Origin: Streptomyces sp. NBC_00335
GTDB taxonomy: Bacteria > Actinomycetota > Actinomycetes > Streptomycetales > Streptomycetaceae
Length of the DNA stretch: 64,000 nucleotides
Direction: 5' to 3'
NCBI RefSeq assembly: GCF_036127095.1
Contig: NZ_CP108006.1
Coordinates: forward strand, 8,423,501-8,487,500
Every line of letters starts with the position of its first letter. The stretch's first letter is position 1. Positions 54,189 to 62,948 of this stretch are shown piece by piece. A model generated the notes under the pieces. The model ran no database searches. It was not told the origin of the DNA and worked only from the letters and a program-made list of their open reading frames with translations. Made by a program: the position numbers and the translations under genes.

Positions 54189-54271
54189 TGAGATGGCGAC
54201 GCCGCGGGGAGGGGCCAAGCCGCGCCGCAGGCTCGTTCGACCTCGGTTGTGCGCGAGGAGGACTTGTATGC

Positions 54272-54421
54272 CTATGAATTGTCGGGGCAGTCAGCCTCGG
54301 TCCATGTCGCGACGAGATCACGGCAGACGACGGTGAGTGAGCCGTTCCAGAACACGATCTCGTGACCACAGCCATGCTGGTGGGTCAGGACCTTCGTTCC
54401 TGCTCGTGGCTCTGTGGCCAA
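54272..54421 (-). CDS. Possible small Cys/His protein
   Basis: 49 codons from TTG 54421, with GGAGG about 13 nt upstream. HQHGCGHEIVFWNGSLTVVC then RDLVATWTEADCPDNS is coherent, with three Cys and several His that could bind zinc. There is no close ribosome site, so the start is uncertain. Confidence 0.35.
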   Translation of the reverse strand: MATEPRAGTKVLTHQHGCGHEIVFWNGSLTVVCRDLVATWTEADCPDNS

Positions 54422-54460
54422 CGAACCGTCGCACGACCTCCATGCTGTCGGCCTGGAGAT

Positions 54461-55180
54461 TCACGACGGCTGGTTGATCCAGTCACCGGGGAGGGAATCG
54501 CGTACCGAGTCCAGCGCGGGAGCAGTGCGGCCCAGGGCCCAAAGCCACTCATCGGCCTCCTCTCGCAGCAGTGCATCAGACGAGGCGAACCACCGGATCA
54601 CGCATCCCTCGACAGCCCACGTCGGGTAGTCGGGCAAGGCCAGACGCTGGAACCCGGGCGGTGCCTCGATGGTCTCTGACTCTTCGAGGGGGCGGTTGTC
54701 CGCACGCGTCGCATTGTGAGCGAAGAGGGACTCGGAGAGCAGCATCTCGATACATGCGGTGGAAAAGCGGTTGAGAAAGGGCTTCCAGGGGTCTGCGTCG
54801 CTGTCCTTGCGCCGGAAGACCACGGGCGGATCGTCGTCTTCCAGGTGCTCCTGGCGGATGGCCCACTCCGCGACCGCTTGGTTCTCCAACCGGAACACCA
54901 GAGCGCCGTCGTCAACATAGAGATGTTTCAAGGAAAGAAAGGAATCCTGGACACTGGTCAGGTCTGCCCGTCGCCCGAACAGTCCATATGCCTCCCACAA
55001 AGCTGTCGGCAGCGGCGATCCCAGGCGCCACTCCGCCTCGGTGAGCTCCTCGAACCCGCAGCCATCGCCGGCGCGGATTGGCTCGCGCCAATGCGCAACG
55101 AATCCCTCGATGAATCTCCAGGCATCCGCCCGATCCGAAACGGCCGCCAGCTCAGCAGCAACATCAAACCCCTCCGTCAT
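54461..55180 (-). CDS. SMI1/KNR4 (SUKH) family protein
   Basis: 239 residues from ATG 55180. FEELTEAEWRLGSPLPTALWEAYGLFGRRADLTS is the SUKH core (aE..LG..LP..l...Y...), followed by ALVFRLENQAVAEWAIRQEH and LALPDYPTWAVEGCVIRWFA strands. Larger than the classical fold, with a C-terminal extension. Typical immunity-type gene, next to a SUFU gene on the other strand. No toxin in view. Confidence 0.75.
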   Translation of the reverse strand: MTEGFDVAAELAAVSDRADAWRFIEGFVAHWREPIRAGDGCGFEELTEAEWRLGSPLPTALWEAYGLFGRRADLTSVQDSFLSLKHLYVDDGALVFRLENQAVAEWAIRQEHLEDDDPPVVFRRKDSDADPWKPFLNRFSTACIEMLLSESLFAHNATRADNRPLEESETIEAPPGFQRLALPDYPTWAVEGCVIRWFASSDALLREEADEWLWALGRTAPALDSVRDSLPGDWINQPS

Positions 55181-55412
55181 ACGCCGGAGAGTAGTCCCCC
55201 CGCCAATGCTCTGACGGACGCACCCATCAAGAACAGGCCCTCGCAAGCGCATAGTCGCAGGCAGCCCCTCCGCTGGCGGTGGGAGGCCCTGAGACAGAAC
55301 TGTCACCAGTGATCCGCAAGCGAGCTTTTCGATCCCTGAGTTGGGTCGTTCGGCAGAGCAGTTTGCTGACCCGCAGTCCCATGGCTCTTCGCGTGGCTGG
55401 GATGATCGTGCG

Positions 55413-55991
55413 GTGAGTGATGCGAGGAGTCTGGCGGCGGAGGCCGTTGAGTCACACGTCCGGGCGTTCTTCGAAGGGCACTCCGTCGAGGCCATCGAGT
55501 TCGGCCTCGGGCCGCAACGGGGAGAGCCCATAGCCGACCTGCGCGTTCTCGTTGTGGCGCCAGGCCCCCGAAGCGACAGCTGGGCCTATGTGACCATCGG
55601 GTGCTCGGCCGAGATGGTGAAGGACGGGCACGGGCGTGAGTTCGTCATGACCGCCCCCGCCCGTGACCAACGGTTCGTTGAACTCACGGCGATGGTCGCT
55701 TCCTACCACTGCGGAGGCCATCAGCTCGACTTGGAACACAGCATGCCGATCGGCGAACCGTGGGTGCCGGGTTCGGCCTGCGACCACCTGCTGATCAGCC
55801 TGCCCTATCTCCACGGGCCCGATCTTGAGCACTGTTCGCTGCCTCAGGGACACGTCAGGATCCTGTGGACCCTTCCGGTGACGGCCGCCGAGATCGAGTT
55901 CCGCAGGAGCCGAGGTCACGAGGCGTTGGAGCGACGTCTCGATGACGCAGGGGTCATTCCCACCGACCCCTTCAGGTCATCCGTCGCTTGA
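55413..55991 (+). CDS. Suppressor-of-fused (SUFU) domain protein
   Basis: 192 residues from GTG 55413. The SUFU pattern is clear: PIADLRVLVVAPGPRSDSWAYVTIGCSAEM, REFVMTAPARDQRFVELTAM, SYHCGGHQLDLEHSMPIGEPWVPGSACDHLLISLPYLHGP, and HVRILWTLPVTAAEIEFRRS. Bacterial SUFU proteins are commonly immunity factors in polymorphic toxin loci. It is divergent from the SUKH gene at 55180, with a 232-bp gap that holds both promoters. Confidence 0.82.
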   Translation: MSDARSLAAEAVESHVRAFFEGHSVEAIEFGLGPQRGEPIADLRVLVVAPGPRSDSWAYVTIGCSAEMVKDGHGREFVMTAPARDQRFVELTAMVASYHCGGHQLDLEHSMPIGEPWVPGSACDHLLISLPYLHGPDLEHCSLPQGHVRILWTLPVTAAEIEFRRSRGHEALERRLDDAGVIPTDPFRSSVA

Positions 55992-56088
55992 GGCGCCGAC
56001 GGGTCGTCACCCTTGGTGGCGGCCTGGCCCAGATGCGGGGCTTCATGCAACCACGAATCCACGGATGCCGAGTGGCAAGAGCCCCCGG

Positions 56089-56330
56089 CAGCACCTCCAC
56101 ACCCGCAAACTCGAGCTGGGTGACTGCGCCCGCCCCTACGGAACCCCCTGCCAGCATGAACATTCGTGCTTGCGCTGTCCCATGCTCCAGGTCGGTCTCA
56201 CCAAGGCCAAGGGGGAGACTCGCGGCCCTCGACCGCAGCCTGGAGCGGACACGCGGCAACAGCAGCCAGTGCAGCCCGACCGCCCTGGGCATGCCGGTAT
56301 GCACCGGACCACGGTCAGATTCGACCTGAC
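56089..56330 (+). pseudogene. Fragment of a Tn554-type tyrosine recombinase/transposase
   Basis: One frame reads QHLHTRKLELGDCARPYGTP then CQHEHSCLRCPMLQV. The conserved pattern RKxELGxCxRPYGTPCxHEHxCxRCPML is the zinc-like C-terminal block of Tn554-type integrase proteins. It continues in another frame as RPRGRLAALDRSLERTRG, so one frameshift lies near 56205. The catalytic domain is missing. A dead remnant. Confidence 0.65.
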
Positions 56331-56390
56331 CTGCGGGGCGTATTCCGTTGTTCCAGCAGCACTCGCCCCGCAGGGATCTACTCTGAACGG

Positions 56391-57146
56391 GTGGCGGGTT
56401 TTCCAGGTTTCGATGTGTTGTTGGCGCGGTTGGCAGAGCACCGAGGGTTGCGCGTCGATGAGCTGGCCCATGTGTCGGCTGTCCCGGAGACTGAAATGCG
56501 GGCGGTGTTCGACGGTGCAGCGCCGGGCCCGCCGTTGCTGCGACGGCTCGCCCCCGCACTTCAGCTGCACGCCGAGGATCTGTTTGTCATCGCTTCGGCG
56601 GCTCTGCCATTGGAGATGGTGCCGCTCGACCCGCGTGCCGGAACAGGGGTGGCCCGCCTTGCTGGGCACGCCGCGCAGTTGCCACGGGCGGACCGGGACC
56701 GGTTGCGCTGGCTCGCGGCGTCACTGCCACAAGAGGACCGCACACGGTCGGTCCCGGAAACACGCGCGTATCTGCAGTACCCGCCAGGTGCCGGCGGCCT
56801 GCTCATGCGTCTGCTCGCCAACCGGAACCTGGGGTGGGCCGCCGGAGCAAGAGCGTTTCTGTCCCTGACCGGCCGATACTGGTCTGCGGCCACGTACGGG
56901 CAGGTCGGCCACGGCCGTAAAGAACTTACCCCTGACCTCTTGGTTGACTACGCGACCGTGCTCGGCATCCGAGCAGACGACCTCGCCGCACTGACTGGCA
57001 TCGTCGTGCCCGACGGAACCCCTCCACCAACCGGGGCCACGGCCGATGTGACCGGCCTCATCTGGGATGTCCGACGCCTGACCAACGATCAGGTATGGCA
57101 GCTAGGGGACACCGCTCAGGGGATGCGGCGTCTTTCCGCGCCTTGA
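56391..57146 (+). CDS. Hypothetical protein with XRE-like HTH features
   Basis: 251 residues from GTG 56391. The opening (FDVLLARLAEHRGLRVDELAHVSAV) and RLAPALQLHAEDLFVIASAA look like an XRE-type HTH followed by a helical domain. A second, similar arrangement follows later: RYWSAATYGQVGHGRKELTP and YATVLGIRADDLAALTGIVV. It may be two HTH repeats. No further domain. Isolated on the plus strand. Confidence 0.65.
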   Translation: MAGFPGFDVLLARLAEHRGLRVDELAHVSAVPETEMRAVFDGAAPGPPLLRRLAPALQLHAEDLFVIASAALPLEMVPLDPRAGTGVARLAGHAAQLPRADRDRLRWLAASLPQEDRTRSVPETRAYLQYPPGAGGLLMRLLANRNLGWAAGARAFLSLTGRYWSAATYGQVGHGRKELTPDLLVDYATVLGIRADDLAALTGIVVPDGTPPPTGATADVTGLIWDVRRLTNDQVWQLGDTAQGMRRLSAP

Positions 57147-57463
57147 TCGGACTCCTCTCCGTCGGCGCCGACGCTCTTCGTGGCCCCTCGTTGGACAACA
57201 TGCGGCGAAAAAAGATGAGTTGTCTTACGGTGCCGACGACTGTGGCCGCGCTTCGAATCCCGGTCTCACCTGCGCCCAGTGCGGATCCACCCAGCCGGCC
57301 GCCGGCCAGGGCTCCGTACATTTGGCCAACCAGGTGGCGGGCCTCAATGTCCAACTCCGCATGAGGCGTGCGGTGCGTGCGGCTCCGCTCCTGAGCGTGA
57401 AGTGGCGGTCCGGCCTCCGTGTTGGTGCCTGAGTGCTCTTGACAGTCGGGGCGCCCACACGCA
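57147..57463. other. Intergenic region before the GntR operon
   Basis: About 317 bp without a supported gene. A TTGACA at 57439-57444 is a possible -35 element of the GntR operon promoter; no clear -10 is seen at 17 bp. Confidence 0.4.
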
Positions 57464-57491
57464 CCCTTTCACTAGTTGCTTAGTGAAAGGG
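57464..57491. promoter_or_regulatory. 11-bp inverted-repeat operator of the GntR operon
   Basis: CCCTTTCACTA (57464-57474) and TAGTGAAAGGG (57481-57491) form a perfect inverted repeat around GTTGCT, ending 11 nt before the GTG start at 57503. The position, covering the ribosome-site region, and the symmetry fit autorepression by the YtrA-type GntR encoded just downstream. Confidence 0.7.
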
Positions 57492-57502
57492 GGATAGTTC
57501 GC

Positions 57503-57904
57503 GTGATCGAGTACCGCATCGACCGGCGCAGTGGTGTGGCCACCTATCTCCAGATCGTGCAACAGACCAAACAGGCTCTCCGCCTGGGCTTGTTGGAGCC
57601 GGGGGACCAGCTACCCACTGCCCGTGAAGTGGTCGAGGCCCTCGCCGTCAATCCCAACACCGTGCTCAAGGCGTACCGGGAGCTCGAACGCGAGGGGCTG
57701 GTGGAGGGCCGCAGAGGGCTTGGAACCTTCGTCCGCCGGACGCTGGGCGAGGGCGGGGCGGCCGACGGGGCGCTGCGCACCGAGCTCGCCCAGTGGCTGG
57801 CACGGGCCCGGCGGGCGGGCCTGGAGCAGGACGACATCACCGCACTGTTCACCTCCGTACTGAGCGGATCCGACAGTGAATCGAACCAGGGGGACGAGGA
57901 ATGA
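57503..57904 (+). CDS. YtrA-type GntR regulator
   Basis: 133 residues from GTG 57503, with GGGGGA 9 nt upstream. The HTH reads ATYLQIVQQTKQALRLGLLEPGDQLPTAREVVEALAVNPNTVLKAYRELEREGLV, the classical short GntR of the YtrA subfamily, which lacks a large effector domain. It typically represses its own ABC operon. Its stop overlaps the ATPase start (ATGA). Confidence 0.9.
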   Translation: MIEYRIDRRSGVATYLQIVQQTKQALRLGLLEPGDQLPTAREVVEALAVNPNTVLKAYRELEREGLVEGRRGLGTFVRRTLGEGGAADGALRTELAQWLARARRAGLEQDDITALFTSVLSGSDSESNQGDEE

Positions 57905-58767
57905 CGGCAGCCATCGAAGCGCAAGGCCTCGGACGGAGGTTCCGCCGCGGTAGCTGGGCCCTGAGGGACTGCTCTTTCCGGCTTCCCGCCGGTCGCATTT
58001 GCGCCCTGATCGGCCCCAACGGGGCGGGCAAGTCCACCCTGTTGGCCTTGGCCGCGGGCGTACTGAAGCCCACCGAGGGCACCCTGACGACGCCGGCCCG
58101 CGAGGCCATTGCCTATGTCGCCCAGGACAAACCGCTCTACCCGCATCTGACGGTCGCCGAGACCCTGCGCATGGGCGCCGACCTCAATCCCGGCCGCTGG
58201 GACCCGGCCGCCGCAGGCAAGATGGTGGAGGCCGGCGACCTCGATCCGGGCGGACGCGTCCGCGCCCTGTCCGGGGGCCAGCGCTCCCGGCTCGCCCTGG
58301 CCTTGGCCCTCGGAAAGCGGCCCACGCTGCTGCTCCTGGACGAAGCGCTGTCCGACGTGGACCCGTTCGCCCGCCGCGAACTGATGGGGGTGCTGCTGGC
58401 GACGGCCGCCGAACACGGCACCACCGTCCTGATGTCCTCGCACATCCTCTCCGAGCTGGAGGACGCCTGCGACCACCTGCTCCTGATCGACGGCGGACGC
58501 GTCCGGCTCGGCGGATCAGTCGATGATCTCCTGCAAGCCCACACCCTGGTAACCGGCCCGATCCGCGACCTGGCTCCGCACACCGTGATCGCCACGCGCT
58601 CCACCGGGCGCCAACTCAGCGCCCTGATCCGTCCGGAAGGAACCGTGAACACCGGCAGCGACGGCTGGCAGGCCATCGAACCCACCCTGGAAGAACTGGT
58701 GCTCGCCCACCTCGGCGCCCCGGATGTTCCGGTCCTGCTCACCCCGGCCGTGGAGGTAGCGGCATGA
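57901..58767 (+). CDS. ABC transporter ATPase
   Basis: 288 residues. Walker A is GPNGAGKSTLLA, signature LSGGQRSRLALAL, Walker B LLLLDEALSDVDPF, H-loop SSHILSELEDACDHLLLIDGG. The C-terminal part (residues 220-288) is the extension usual in YtrB-type exporters. Coupled to the GntR gene upstream (ATGA) and to the permease downstream (ATGA). Confidence 0.92.
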   Translation: MTAAIEAQGLGRRFRRGSWALRDCSFRLPAGRICALIGPNGAGKSTLLALAAGVLKPTEGTLTTPAREAIAYVAQDKPLYPHLTVAETLRMGADLNPGRWDPAAAGKMVEAGDLDPGGRVRALSGGQRSRLALALALGKRPTLLLLDEALSDVDPFARRELMGVLLATAAEHGTTVLMSSHILSELEDACDHLLLIDGGRVRLGGSVDDLLQAHTLVTGPIRDLAPHTVIATRSTGRQLSALIRPEGTVNTGSDGWQAIEPTLEELVLAHLGAPDVPVLLTPAVEVAA

Positions 58768-59630
58768 CCCTCCCTGTCCTGCGCGGCCCCGTTCGGGTCA
58801 CCGTCGGTCTGCACCGCCATGTTTTGTGGATCTCACTCGCCTTGGTGCTGTTCGCCGCTATCGCCCTGCCCGCCGGTCGTTGGTACGTACAGTCATTGAC
58901 CGAGGACCTCGCTGCGACCGGTTGCAAGGTGGAAAACACGGTGTCGGGTTGCGGCATCCAAGTCCGCGGCTTCCTCTCCCGCAGCCTGTATTTCCAGAAG
59001 ATGTTCCACTTCGTTGCGTTCGCCGTGAGCGCGCTGCCCCTGCTCCTCGGCGCGTTCGTCGCGGGTCCGCTGATCGGGCGCGAGTTTGAATCCGGCACCT
59101 ACCGACTCCAGTGGACCCAGTCGGTCAGTCCGGCCCGCTGGCTGGCTGCCAAGCTGGCGGTACCTGCCGCCGCCGTACTCCTTGTCCTGCCCGCGTTCGT
59201 GCTGCTGGCGTCCTGGATCCGGCGGGGAACGCTGGACACTTGGTACCCAACCCAGTGGTACGACCTCCCCGTGTACGGGGTGATCGGGCCGGTGGGGGTG
59301 GGCTACGCCCTCCTCGGCATCGCTGTCGGCGCCCTGGCCGGCCTGCTGATCGGACGCACGGTACCTGCCATGGCCGCGGCCGTGACTGCGACCGGGATCA
59401 TCTGGGCGGTTGTCAGCCTGTTCCGCTCCCGGCTCTGGCCCGCCCTTGACGGGACCCCACGTGGCTGGGACAACTGGCGCTTTTCCGATTCGGTCGACCG
59501 CATCGGGTTTCGATACCACCCCGAGTCCCACTTCTGGCCGCTGCAACTTGTCGAGAGCGCGATCCTGCTGACCCTCGCCGCCGCCGTGATCAGCGCGGCC
59601 TTCGCCCTCCTGCGCCGCCGACACCGCTGA
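58764..59630 (+). CDS. ABC-2 type permease
   Basis: 288 residues with six membrane helices (WISLALVLFAAIALPAGRWY, AFAVSALPLLLGAFVAGPLIG, LAVPAAAVLLVLPAFVLLAS, YGVIGPVGVGYALLGIAVGAL, MAAAVTATGIIWAVVSLF, ILLTLAAAVISAAFALL). GREFESGTYRLQWTQSVSPARWLAAKLA is the cytoplasmic loop of ABC-2 permeases that touches the ATPase. The export substrate is unknown; related YtrA operons respond to cell-wall stress. Confidence 0.88.
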   Translation: MTLPVLRGPVRVTVGLHRHVLWISLALVLFAAIALPAGRWYVQSLTEDLAATGCKVENTVSGCGIQVRGFLSRSLYFQKMFHFVAFAVSALPLLLGAFVAGPLIGREFESGTYRLQWTQSVSPARWLAAKLAVPAAAVLLVLPAFVLLASWIRRGTLDTWYPTQWYDLPVYGVIGPVGVGYALLGIAVGALAGLLIGRTVPAMAAAVTATGIIWAVVSLFRSRLWPALDGTPRGWDNWRFSDSVDRIGFRYHPESHFWPLQLVESAILLTLAAAVISAAFALLRRRHR

Positions 59631-60110
59631 CCGGCCCCAACTGCCTGCGGGTCGAAAGACAGCGAATGGATTCCTTCCGCGCCGAGCCGTCCTTGCTTGC
59701 CGCACATCGCCCTACGTGACCTCGGTGCCGGGCAAGGAGGGCGACAACATCACGGGCACCCGCGTCGTGCAGGTCAGCCGGGCGGCCGGCGCCGACCAGG
59801 CGATGTGGAGGCACCGCAGCCGGCCCCGAAGCGTGGGGAGGCGCTCTACGTGGCGTGTGCGTCCGGGCCGAGCCACCGCGACGGCCATCCGAACTCGACA
59901 CGATGGGCGTCGAGGTCGGGCGCGCTGGGCACTCCGCGCTGATTCAGGCGAGGGCCAGGGGTAGGGGTAGGCCGTTCGCCGGACTGAGTACTGGCCGGCC
60001 GCCGAGCGGTTGGGCCAGCACGGCGGTGACATGGCAGCACGCTCCCTCCATCGTCGAGTCTCCGCGACTGGCGCGCTGCACGCGAGCATTCGCCTGCACG
60101 GCTGACGCGC
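59631..60110. other. Gene-poor stretch
   Basis: About 480 bp. Only long GC-rich shadow frames are present. No supported gene or RNA. Confidence 0.4.
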
Positions 60111-60344
60111 CGGGCCCCGCATGAGACTGGCGACCTCGGCGACGGTGAGGAAGGCGACGTCGGACAGCGGACGCTCGCCGGCGGAAGGCCCTGGGGACGC
60201 AGCACGATCGTACGGACAGCAGGATCCGTACGGCGTGCCCGCCAGCCGCACCATCAGCCCGCCCGCACCGTGTGCTGCGGCGGTGATCAGCACGTCAATG
60301 CCCTCGAACAGCACGTCCTGCCAGGAGATCCCGTCGTGCTCCAT
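60111..60344 (-). pseudogene. Partial gene with an excisionase-like HTH end
   Basis: The minus frame from ATG 60344 reads MEHDGISWQDVLFEGIDVLI then TAAAHGAGGLMVRLAGTPYG, and ends at FLTVAEVASLMR, the first turn of an excisionase/MerR-like HTH. Beyond MR the sequence loses character. It seems a decayed small DNA-binding protein gene of a mobile element. Confidence 0.4.
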
Positions 60345-60677
60345 GCCCTGGGCATCGACCCGGACGGTACGGAATAGCCCGCACTCTCCAGACCTGCTGG
60401 AGCATCACATGTAGCGATTCCGGAAGCTGCCAGAGCCCAGTTGTCACCGGCACAGCCAATATCGCCTGTCGGTGATGAACGCAATGAGGCCCCCGCCCCA
60501 ACCGGTACCGAGACGCTCGCTCAAGACGAGGTGCTACTGAGCGTTGCGGTTGGCCAGTCGGGTGGGTGGATCTCGCCGACGATGCGCCACTGTGCCCCCG
60601 CAACCATTCCGGCCCCTCATCGGTCCTCCATATCGAGTCCGGGGTGGGCCGTGTGGTGCCGAGGATGGGGAACGCCA

Positions 60678-61016
60678 GTGGGAGTCCGACGGGCAGTGAA
60701 GGGAATCAGCGAGTTCCTGATGGAGATGGTGGGAGAAGCCGTGGCCGAACTGATCCTCACCCTGCTTGCCTGCGCCCTGCTCGCTTGCCTGTCTCTGATC
60801 GCCTACCTGAGCTGGTCCTTCAGCCCGCGCCTGACTGTGGCGGGCGCCGGACTGCTCAGCCTCTTCCTCGCCCACGGCGCCTGGAGGACCTTCCGTGATC
60901 CCGAGAAAGGTCGCCGCCGTCGGGGCCTCGCCGCCGTGACCACGGCCGCCTTCACCCTGGCCGCCGCGACAGGTGTGTTCCTGTTGTTCTACGGCACAGG
61001 ATGCGGCTGCCTATGA
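60678..61016 (+). CDS. Small three-helix membrane protein
   Basis: 112 residues from GTG 60678 with GGGGAA 5 nt upstream. Helices: [39 protein letters not shown] and [21 protein letters not shown] charged loop [11 protein letters not shown] lies between the second and third helices. No recognised family. The end GTGCGCL is Cys-rich. Probably a minor membrane protein of unknown role. Confidence 0.6.
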   Translation: MGVRRAVKGISEFLMEMVGEAVAELILTLLACALLACLSLIAYLSWSFSPRLTVAGAGLLSLFLAHGAWRTFRDPEKGRRRRGLAAVTTAAFTLAAATGVFLLFYGTGCGCL

Positions 61017-61178
61017 GGGAGGATCGCTGCTCCAGCGTGATTGGCCACAGCGTCTGACCTGCACGAATGTCGATGCTCAGGCTGGCCTACCGTTGGGCTG
61101 ACTGGCTTCCCAATGGAGAAGTCAAGCCTCGGCCGCCTGTGAGGATACGTGGGCCCGTGCCCTGGGGGGTGAGGTTGA

Positions 61179-61649
<471 letters not shown>

Positions 61650-61659
<10 letters not shown>

Positions 61660-61949
61660 TGACAGACGATGTCAGGGACTGTCCCGAAGCTGTTCAGCGC
61701 GGACATGTAGACGACACGCTGGAGGCCGCGGTGGTAGTGACGGGGTCGGTGAAGGTTGCCGCTCTTCTTTCCCGAGTCGTGCGGCGTCGGCGCGAGGCCG
61801 GCGAAGGCGGCCAGCCGGTCCGGGGTCGCGAAGAAGGCGAAGTCACTGCCGACTCCGGCCAGGAGCTCGGCTCCGAGAAGGGGTCCGATGCCGGGCATGC
61901 GCCGGGGACTGCGGTGTCCGCTGTCGATTCCGGCCCAGATCCGATTCAT
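61650..61949 (-). pseudogene. IS110-family transposase remnant with internal deletion
   Basis: The frame starts MNRIWAGIDSGH, the N-terminal RuvC-like start of IS110 transposases. It then jumps to RRMPGIGPLLGAELLAGVGS, LAAFAGLAPTPHDSGKKSGN and [18 protein letters not shown], the C-terminal (PF02371-type) domain. The middle, including most of the catalytic domain, is missing. The 3' end stops abruptly in IVCQCF, where it overlaps the WapI-type gene start by 10 bp. Confidence 0.72.
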
Positions 61950-62109
61950 CGTGTATCCCGTCCCAGGAACGTAAGGCCACCTAGAAGGTTCTGACCGCTC
62001 TTCCACTACGCCTACGCCACCTGCGGGGCAGTGCCGGACGGCGAGCTCTTGCCGGGCGCCGACACTGCGCCCTGTCCGAACGTGTCACACCTGGTCGTTC
62101 CCAGGTCGG

Positions 62110-62495
62110 GCGGTCGGGATCAGTGGGCCCAGGCAGTCGGAGGACCTCAAGTTCCGTGTCGTTCAGGAGGGCCTCGACGAGCGGGGCAGGGCCCGCCACC
62201 TTGGTGGCCCAGAGGTTGGACGGGGTCCAACCGTCCTCCTCCGGGTGGTCGTACAACGCCTTGGCATCCGCGAGCGTGCCGGCCCGGACGTGCAGGTTGT
62301 CGAAGTCCTCAGCCCTCTGCAACAGCGGGTCTCCGCACCCTGCGGGCTGTGCTCGGTGATGATGTCGACCAGGCGGTTCCAGTCGGCCCGCTCCAAGCGA
62401 CCTTCGGACGACCCGTAGATGCCGACAGGCCAGCCGCTCGGCTCCCGGAGCGAGGGGAAGGAGCGGTAGCAGGGCAGCCGCCCCCCGACCGCCAC
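62110..62495 (-). pseudogene. Frameshifted hypothetical gene
   Basis: From about 62495 one frame reads LPCYRSFPSLREPSGWPVGI and YGSSEGRLERADWNRLVDII. Near 62325 it shifts into AEDFDNLHVRAGTLADAKAL and SNLWATKVAGPAPLVEALLN then ELEVLRLP. The two parts look like one conserved protein with a frameshift and perhaps an internal deletion. Function unknown. Confidence 0.45.
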
Positions 62496-62661
62496 GGGAT
62501 CACCCGTCCGCCGCGAAAGCTCCGCTTAGCGCAGCCGACGCCAACGGGGACCTCGGGGCCCGCCCGGCGTCCCCTCGAATACATCCGAGGCGTCGAGGCC
62601 CGGGATGATCTCGGGCCCGCCGCCATTCAGCACGGCCCGCTGGCTGCGCCCTGAGGCGCCG

Positions 62662-62820
62662 TCACCGCTTCGGCCGGGATGGCTTCTCGCCTTGTGTCGC
62701 ATCCGTCGGAGGCGATAGGCGATAGGCGATCAGGCCCTTGTTCCAGTACTTGAGGGCGAGGGCGAGGGCGAGGGCGAGGGCGAGCGCGGGCGGGCCACGG
62801 CGCAGCACCTTGTTGGTCAT
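62662..62820 (-). CDS. Possible 52-residue protein with an (Ala-Leu)n segment
   Basis: The frame MTNKVLRRGPPALALAL... KYWNKGLIAYRLS ... PKR contains about six Ala-Leu pairs encoded by the hexamer repeat at 62752-62787, making a possible membrane helix. No good ribosome site. It may be a real small membrane protein with repeat expansion or a chance frame. Confidence 0.35.
   Translation of the reverse strand: MTNKVLRRGPPALALALALALALKYWNKGLIAYRLSPPTDATQGEKPSRPKR
62711..62731. repeat. 7-bp tandem repeat
   Basis: GGCGATA, GGCGATA and GGCGATC in direct succession. A 7-bp unit shifts the frame on each change in copy number, so it would be destructive in a coding region. Confidence 0.6.
62752..62787. 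repeat. 6-bp GAGGGC tandem repeat
   Basis: Five perfect GAGGGC units and one GAGCGC. Read on the minus strand they encode Ala-Leu pairs. Confidence 0.7.
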
Positions 62821-62948
62821 GCTCCGGGTTGCAGCCGGGCGCGCTGCCGGCGTGGAAGGGGACATCGAGGTGCCTCACCCGACCGGATGGCCGGGTTCAC
62901 CGAAAAATCGGATCTTCCTCCGGCTTGGTGTACCCGCCCTGGGTGGAC

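Noticed and set aside
54362..54679. Plus-strand frame opposite the SUKH gene
   Set aside because: It lies antisense to a gene with a clear SUKH core and has no domain of its own.
59712..60344. A 210-codon minus-strand gene
   Set aside because: Only the first 75 codons look like protein; the rest is a shadow, so I reported a partial gene only.
62753..62790. The GAGGGC repeat as a CRISPR array
   Set aside because: The units are 6 bp in direct succession with no spacers, so it is a simple tandem repeat.
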